Assembly: GCA_030522375.1 (NCBI GenBank)
Contig: CP130488.1
Span: forward strand, 1,474,195-1,538,194
DNA: 64,000 nt
Reading direction: 5' to 3'
Source of the DNA: Methanosuratincola petrocarbonis
GTDB taxonomy: Archaea > Thermoproteota > Methanomethylicia > Methanomethylicales > Methanomethylicaceae
Shown: positions 60,901 to 64,000 of the stretch, in pieces
Layout: every line of letters starts with the position of its first letter
Position numbering within the stretch: position 1 is the stretch's first letter
Position numbers and translations under genes: made by a program
Notes under the pieces: model-generated
What the model was told of the DNA's origin: nothing
What the model saw: only the letters and a program-made list of their open reading frames with translations
Database searches by the model: none

Positions 60901-61170
60901 GAAACCCAGCAGTATCCCGTCGGGCCTCTCCCTCTCGATTACCATCTCCACGTACTTCGGCGTCACGGGGAGGAGATAGACCTTTCCCGCGAGCCTCGGG
61001 TCCGTCTGAATGGTCGCTATGTTGGGGTTGACCAGGACGGTCTCTATGCCCTCCTCGCGCAGGGCCTTGATGCACTGGCTCCCTGAGTAGTCGAACTCCG
61101 CGGCCTCCCCGATCTTGATTGCCCCGCTGCCCAGTATCAGGACCTTCTTTAGCCACGGGAACTTAGGCAC
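57928..61170 (-). CDS. carB: Carbamoyl-phosphate synthase large subunit
   Basis: The 1080-residue protein is full length, with two homologous halves each carrying an ATP-grasp domain. The first half has LILGSGAIKIGEAAEFDYSG and GGRGSGVAY, the second AMVLGAGVFRIGTSVEFDWC and YVLSGAGMRVIY. An oligomerisation part (about 400-550) and a C-terminal MGS-like allosteric domain (about 940-1060) complete it. It makes carbamoyl phosphate from bicarbonate, ATP and ammonia channelled from CarA. It overlaps carA by 8 bases. Confidence 0.97.
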   Translation of the reverse strand: MPKFPWLKKVLILGSGAIKIGEAAEFDYSGSQCIKALREEGIETVLVNPNIATIQTDPRLAGKVYLLPVTPKYVEMVIERERPDGILLGFGGQTALNCGVQLAKKGVLQKYGVKVLGTSIESIETTSDREKFKQTMLSAGVKVPRSGSANSISGAIALAREIGYPVIVRVAYTLGGRGSGVAYDEKDLVEIAERGLAQSMIKQILVEEYLKNWKEVEYEVVRDYADNCITVCNMENLDPLGVHTGDSIVVAPSQTLTNYDYHALRTASIRAIRALGIIGECNIQWALDPKSNDFRVIEVNSRLSRSSALASKATGYPLAYIAAKLAIGYNLPELMNKVTGVTTACFEPALDYVIVKFPRWDFQKFRNVDPHLGPQMKSVGEVMAIGRCFEEALQKAIRMLDIGKNGLVCNPSEPEGDLQQELSHPTDKRLFFVVKALREGMPMEEVYRLSGIDPWFLSKIKKIIEMEGELRKAKLEGGCVELIREAKRLGFSDVQIAICTGATEEEVRAFRKANGIVPVVKQIDTMAAEWPARTNYLYVTYGGDEDDIEFGSRKKAMVLGAGVFRIGTSVEFDWCGVNTAWGLKKEGIEETIIVNNNPETVSTDYDIPDKLYFEELTFERVMDIEDKERVYGVVLSVGGQTPNNLALRLSKAGMRLLGSSAESIDMAEDRSKFSDLLGRLGIPQPRWKALTSMEEAKEFAREIGFPVIVRPSYVLSGAGMRVIYNEEGLDELRSAIALSKEHPMVMSKFLQAAREVDVDGVSDGEDVYIGGVLEHLESAGIHSGDAIMCIPPRSLSEDVIRKVRDYTERIARGLRIVGPFNVQYIVKEEEVYVIECNLRASRTFPFVSKTIGVNLMDVACAVMMGKRIKDLGIPPPGELPHFGVKVPVFSFMRLTGADLLLGVEMLSTGEVACIGENFTDALMKSLEAAEIRIPDPGSSVLVTVGNGGKKTVIIPFIWALKKDGFKIYATEKTSKALEEANLKDVVTLNKIREAEKKPNISDEIASGNIDLVINIPVEESKEEMEDEYLIRRMAVEFNVPVMTTLELVAALVAVIKYRHANPLTVKSLNEYMDELPWKRW

Positions 61171-62290
61171 TCTTGTACCCCCTCACAGCCTCTATGAACT
61201 TGTCAAACAGGAACTCCGTGTCGTACGGTCCGGGCGAAGCCTCAGGGTGCCACTGCACCGCGAAGACCTCCTTCTCCGGGTGGTATATCCCCTCGACGGT
61301 CCTGTCGTTTGCGTTTATGAAGCAGGTCTCGAAAGGCGTCCTTTCGAGCGACTCCTCATCGACGGCATAGCCGTGGTTCTGCGTAGTGATGTACCCCTTC
61401 CCGGTCCCCAGCTCTATCACGGGCTGGTTCTGCGCCCTGTGCCCGTACTTCAGCTTGTACGTCTCGCCGCCCGCGGCAAGCGCGAGTATCTGGTTCCCCA
61501 GGCAGATCCCCATCACTGGCAAGTCAGCCTCCAGCAGCCTCCTAGCGCACCTTATCGTCTCGGCGCAGACCTTGGGGTTCCCAGGGCCGTTGCTGAGGAA
61601 GACCCCTGCGGGCTCGTAGCTGAGCACCTCCTCGAAGCTCGTGTTGAACGGAACCCTGACCAGCCTGACCCCCCTCCTGAGCAGGTTCCTCACTATGTTC
61701 AGCTTCACGCCGCAGTCGATCAGCACGACCGTCGGCCCAGCCCCCTCGTAAACCAGCGCCCTCTTGATCGAGACCTCCTCCACCAGGTTCTTCGTCTCTA
61801 TGTCGAACTTGGCGAGCTCGGCGAAGATCCCCTCCACGTCCGGATCCTCCCCCTCCGCGAGGGTCTGGATCGCCCCCTTCATAACGCCCCTTTCCCTGAG
61901 CCTCTTCGTGAGCTTCCGGGTGTCTATCCCGTAAATCCCGGGGATCCCCTCGTCCTTCAGCCACTCGTCGAGGGTCCTGCCGCTGGTCCAGTGGCTCGGC
62001 TCGTCGCAGAGGTCATGGATTATGAGCCCCTCTGCCTTTATCCCGTCAGACTCGAAGCAGTCGGGGATCTGCCCGGCGCTGCAGACTGGAACCCCGTAGT
62101 TCCCGACAATCGGGTAGGTGAGCGTCAGGATCTGCCCATTGTAGGACGGGTCCGTCAGCGACTCCGGATACCCAACCATCGATGTGGAGAAGACGACTTC
62201 CCCCAGCACTCTTTTGTTGGCTCCAAAAGCCCTCCCGTAGAAGACCGTACCGTCCTCCAGGACCAGCACTCCTTTAGCCCTGTTGAGCAA
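61163..62290 (-). CDS. carA: Carbamoyl-phosphate synthase small subunit
   Basis: The 375-residue protein has an N-terminal CarA domain (VLEDGTVFYGRAFG, STSMVGYPESLTDPSY) and a class I glutaminase domain with the nucleophile in VMGICLGNQILALA and the His/Glu in QWHPEASPG. It starts at a TTG at 62290. It frees ammonia from glutamine for CarB, serving pyrimidine and arginine synthesis. A TATA at 62320-62332 is shared with the divergent gene. Confidence 0.96.
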   Translation of the reverse strand: MLNRAKGVLVLEDGTVFYGRAFGANKRVLGEVVFSTSMVGYPESLTDPSYNGQILTLTYPIVGNYGVPVCSAGQIPDCFESDGIKAEGLIIHDLCDEPSHWTSGRTLDEWLKDEGIPGIYGIDTRKLTKRLRERGVMKGAIQTLAEGEDPDVEGIFAELAKFDIETKNLVEEVSIKRALVYEGAGPTVVLIDCGVKLNIVRNLLRRGVRLVRVPFNTSFEEVLSYEPAGVFLSNGPGNPKVCAETIRCARRLLEADLPVMGICLGNQILALAAGGETYKLKYGHRAQNQPVIELGTGKGYITTQNHGYAVDEESLERTPFETCFINANDRTVEGIYHPEKEVFAVQWHPEASPGPYDTEFLFDKFIEAVRGYKSA

Positions 62291-62319
62291 AAACCAGCAC
62301 CCTTAAGTGAGTGAGAGGC

Positions 62320-62332
62320 TAAAATTTATATT
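62320..62332. promoter_or_regulatory. Shared bidirectional TATA region between carA and the ACT-like gene
   Basis: AAAATTTATATTG reads as a TATA box on both strands and lies about 30-36 bases from the carA TTG and 45-55 bases from the divergent ATG. It suggests the two transcripts compete or are controlled together. Confidence 0.5.
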
Positions 62333-62376
62333 GTTTTTGGTCATTTTATTAATGAATGCAACAAAAGTGACTGAAA

Positions 62377-63105
62377 ATGGTCAAATCCATATCGAGGGTC
62401 GTACAGAACCTCGTCGATCAGGACCCCCCGCTCCAGGACGCGTTGAGGAGGGGGTATGCGAACTACAGCTCGGTCGCGAGGATGCTGCGCCCGCGGGTCT
62501 CGGAGGCTGTAGGCCGGAAGGTTAAGCTCTCCGGGATAGCCACCTCGGTCCGGAGGGTCAAGCTCGACCTCCCTGACAAGGACTTGGACATCAACGGGGT
62601 GGTGGCTGGGAGCGTCCTCAGCGTGAGGACCGATGTCGCGAAGCTCTCCGTGGAGAAGACTGGGGAGAACCTCAAGGCGCTGCAGTCCCTCATCGACAAC
62701 TTCTGGAGCGAATTTCTCCAGATACTGATCGGATCCTCCTCGATGACGATAATAATGGACCAGAGGGTGATCGCGAAAGCCGCGGCTTCCTTCGATCCCG
62801 GGCAGATCTTGGACAGGAAGGAGAACCTGGCTGCGCTGGTGATCCAGAGCCCAGAGGAGATAATCAACACCCCTGGCTGCATATCGGTCTTCTACAGGGC
62901 CCTCTCGAGGATCGGCCTAAACATCGAGGAGACCGTGAGCTGCTTCACAGAGACGATCGTTCTGATATCGATGGAGAGCGTTGGCAAGGCACTCGCAGCC
63001 CTCACCGAGCTGATCTCGACTGCCAGGGCCGCGGCTAACAGGGAAACCCCGACACATCCGCCTCAAAACAGAAATATGCAGGTCGCCAGAAAGAGGAGCC
63101 CCTGA
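62377..63105 (+). CDS. ACT-domain-like regulator, divergent from carAB
   Basis: The 242-residue protein has an N-terminal helical part (about 1-55) rich in basic residues, with YANYSSVARML and KLSGIATSVRRVK, which could bind DNA. Two later segments, SMTIIMDQRVI near 125 and FYRALSRIGLNIEETVSCFTETIVLIS near 170-195, follow the ACT pattern for amino-acid sensing. Regulation of carAB by an amino acid is suggested by position only. The C-terminal 25 residues look disordered. Confidence 0.6.
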   Translation: MVKSISRVVQNLVDQDPPLQDALRRGYANYSSVARMLRPRVSEAVGRKVKLSGIATSVRRVKLDLPDKDLDINGVVAGSVLSVRTDVAKLSVEKTGENLKALQSLIDNFWSEFLQILIGSSSMTIIMDQRVIAKAAASFDPGQILDRKENLAALVIQSPEEIINTPGCISVFYRALSRIGLNIEETVSCFTETIVLISMESVGKALAALTELISTARAAANRETPTHPPQNRNMQVARKRSP

Positions 63106-63816
63106 GTGGTCCAATTGGTAGACATCTCGGTGATCGTGCCCACCTACAACGAGGAGAAGGTCATCGCCCGCACCCTCGCGCACCTCTCGAGGCAGACCAT
63201 ACCCAGGTCGGAGTACGAGATCATCGTTGTGGACGGAGGCAGCCGCGACAGGACTGTCGAGGTCGCGTCGAGGTACGCCGACAGGGTGATCCAGCAGACC
63301 GGGAGGGGGGTCGGAGGGGCTAGGAACGACGGCGCAAAGGTCGCCAGGGGGAGGATACTGGTGCACACCGACGCCGACGTTGCCCCGGAGCCGGATTGGC
63401 TCGAGAGGATAAGATCCAACTTCACAGAGGGGGTAGTGGCGGTCTGCGGCCCGGACTACCCGCTGGAGAACAAGTTCAAGTACCGCCTCCTTTACTTCTT
63501 CGTCAACCTATTCTCGGACGTGACCTACCTGATGGGGATTGTGGGCACGCGGGGGACTAACACTGCCGTCCTCAGGGACAAGTTCTTCGAGGTCGGCGGT
63601 TACACCGACTATCCCCTCTGCGACGATGTCGAGCTCGGCTTCCGCCTGAAGCGGCTCGGGAGGGTGGTCTACACCAGGAGCACGATGGTCAGGGCATCCG
63701 CAAGGCGTTTCGAGAAGTACGGGATCATTCGGGTGCTGAACGGCTGGATCAGGGGCGACCTGATGCTGATCAGGGGAAGGCGGACAGTTGGTAATTACCA
63801 CCGCGAGTCATACTAG
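63106..63816 (+). CDS. Family 2 glycosyltransferase
   Basis: The 236-residue protein has VDISVIVPTYNEEKVIARTL at the start, IVVDGGSRDRTVEVA, and the metal-binding HTDADVAPEP near 90. A later GGYTDYPLCDDVELGFRLK forms the acceptor-side motif (ED/DDVEL). One hydrophobic segment near 130-145 may touch the membrane. It begins right after the ACT-like gene's stop at a GTG. Substrate unknown. Confidence 0.85.
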   Translation: MVQLVDISVIVPTYNEEKVIARTLAHLSRQTIPRSEYEIIVVDGGSRDRTVEVASRYADRVIQQTGRGVGGARNDGAKVARGRILVHTDADVAPEPDWLERIRSNFTEGVVAVCGPDYPLENKFKYRLLYFFVNLFSDVTYLMGIVGTRGTNTAVLRDKFFEVGGYTDYPLCDDVELGFRLKRLGRVVYTRSTMVRASARRFEKYGIIRVLNGWIRGDLMLIRGRRTVGNYHRESY

Positions 63817-63883
63817 TCAGGCTTCTTGTTCCCATCCGATTCTCGCAGAGAGTGTCCGGTTCCGGTCAGCCCCCTCCGGAGGG

Positions 63884-64000
63884 TCAGTACCTCTGCCTCC
63901 TCCTGTTTCCCATCATGAAGACCAGCAGTAGGACCGCCACGACCGCCACGACGAGTACAGCCATTATGATTATGTCCCTGATCATCTCTGGCGGGAGCGG
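63884..64000 (-). CDS. C-terminal end of a membrane-anchored protein (partial)
   Basis: The last 38 codons of a minus-strand gene run off the right edge. They encode PLPPEMIRDI, a single hydrophobic segment of about 20 residues and a short basic tail (GNRRRQRY). This is the usual anchor of an archaeal secreted or surface protein. The rest lies outside the window. Its stop is 67 bases from the convergent glycosyltransferase stop. Confidence 0.6.
   Translation of the reverse strand, partial: PLPPEMIRDIIIMAVLVVAVVAVLLLVFMMGNRRRQRY

Noticed and set aside
61115..62314. A 399-codon plus-strand frame over carA
   Set aside because: It is antisense to an unmistakable carA, and its Leu/Pro/Val/Arg-rich translation is a codon-bias shadow.
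62307..62525. A 72-codon plus-strand frame before the ACT-like gene
   Set aside because: It overlaps the better-supported ACT-like frame, and its later half is an out-of-frame reading of that gene.
1..64000. CRISPR arrays, rRNA genes and intact insertion sequences
   Set aside because: No regularly spaced repeats, no rRNA-like stretches and no transposase were seen in any part of the window.

Overview
The window is a piece of an archaeal chromosome. It carries DNA topoisomerase VI A and B, a RIO1 kinase, a Pno1-type KH protein, aIF1A, a split archaeal glutamate synthase, a GHMP-type shikimate kinase, tRNA genes with probable archaeal introns, and TATA boxes close to leaderless starts. Two genes look like methanogenesis marker proteins 4 (MtxX) and 11. 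A homoaconitase-like small subunit and an AksA-like synthase fit coenzyme B synthesis. The best guess is a methanogen-related member of the TACK archaea (for example Methanomethylicia), but the lineage is inferred from gene content only. No rRNA and no CRISPR array were seen.

Layout. From 1 to about 4.0 kb lies the end of an integrated element: four small genes, a P-loop ATPase joined to a nuclease-like domain, a repeat-rich spacer and a tyrosine integrase against tRNA-Arg(UCU). From 4.1 to 11.6 kb come a tRNA-Leu with two probable introns, a methyltransferase, a lone asparagine-synthase domain, a site-2 protease, an M20 peptidase and sugar-nucleotide genes. From 11.7 to 25.0 kb are an AksA-like/MtxX pair, a nitrogen block (glutamate synthase, GlnK, Amt, with a divergent ribbon-helix-helix regulator), then a homoaconitase-like pair, a TPP enzyme, Mmp11 and a GMC oxidoreductase. 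From 25.0 to 30.5 kb is an AT-rich glycosylation island (Alg7-like, broken GT2, Alg14/Alg13-like, GT4, FkbM). It ends in a patchwork of copied tRNA and pno1 DNA beside an intact tRNA(CAU).

From 30.7 to 36.2 kb is the housekeeping cluster aIF1A-RIO1-Pno1-TopoVIB-TopoVIA, with a PIN-toxin remnant and tRNA-Asn. From 36.3 to 44.7 kb are small proteins, tRNA-Arg(UCG), a V4R protein, an ArsR-like regulator with an ABC exporter, and an antiporter. From 44.8 to 55.4 kb one long minus-strand operon encodes nearly the whole route from transketolase products to prephenate derivatives (tkt, aroF-type DAHP synthase, aroB, D, E, K, A, C, pheA, tyrA). It is headed by an unannotated 57-codon ORF. From 55.5 to 64 kb are a CBS-domain antiporter, a Dph6-like ATPase, carAB with a divergent ACT-like gene, a GT2 and the tail of a membrane-anchored protein.

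How it fits together. Ammonium enters by Amt, is sensed by GlnK and is passed to glutamate synthase, while carAB and the aromatic operon draw on that nitrogen and carbon. The most interesting hypothesis is that the AksA/MtxX and AksD/AksE/TPP enzyme/Mmp11/GMC groups form a 2-oxoacid-elongation and coenzyme B locus that includes a candidate for the unassigned 2-oxosuberate decarboxylase.
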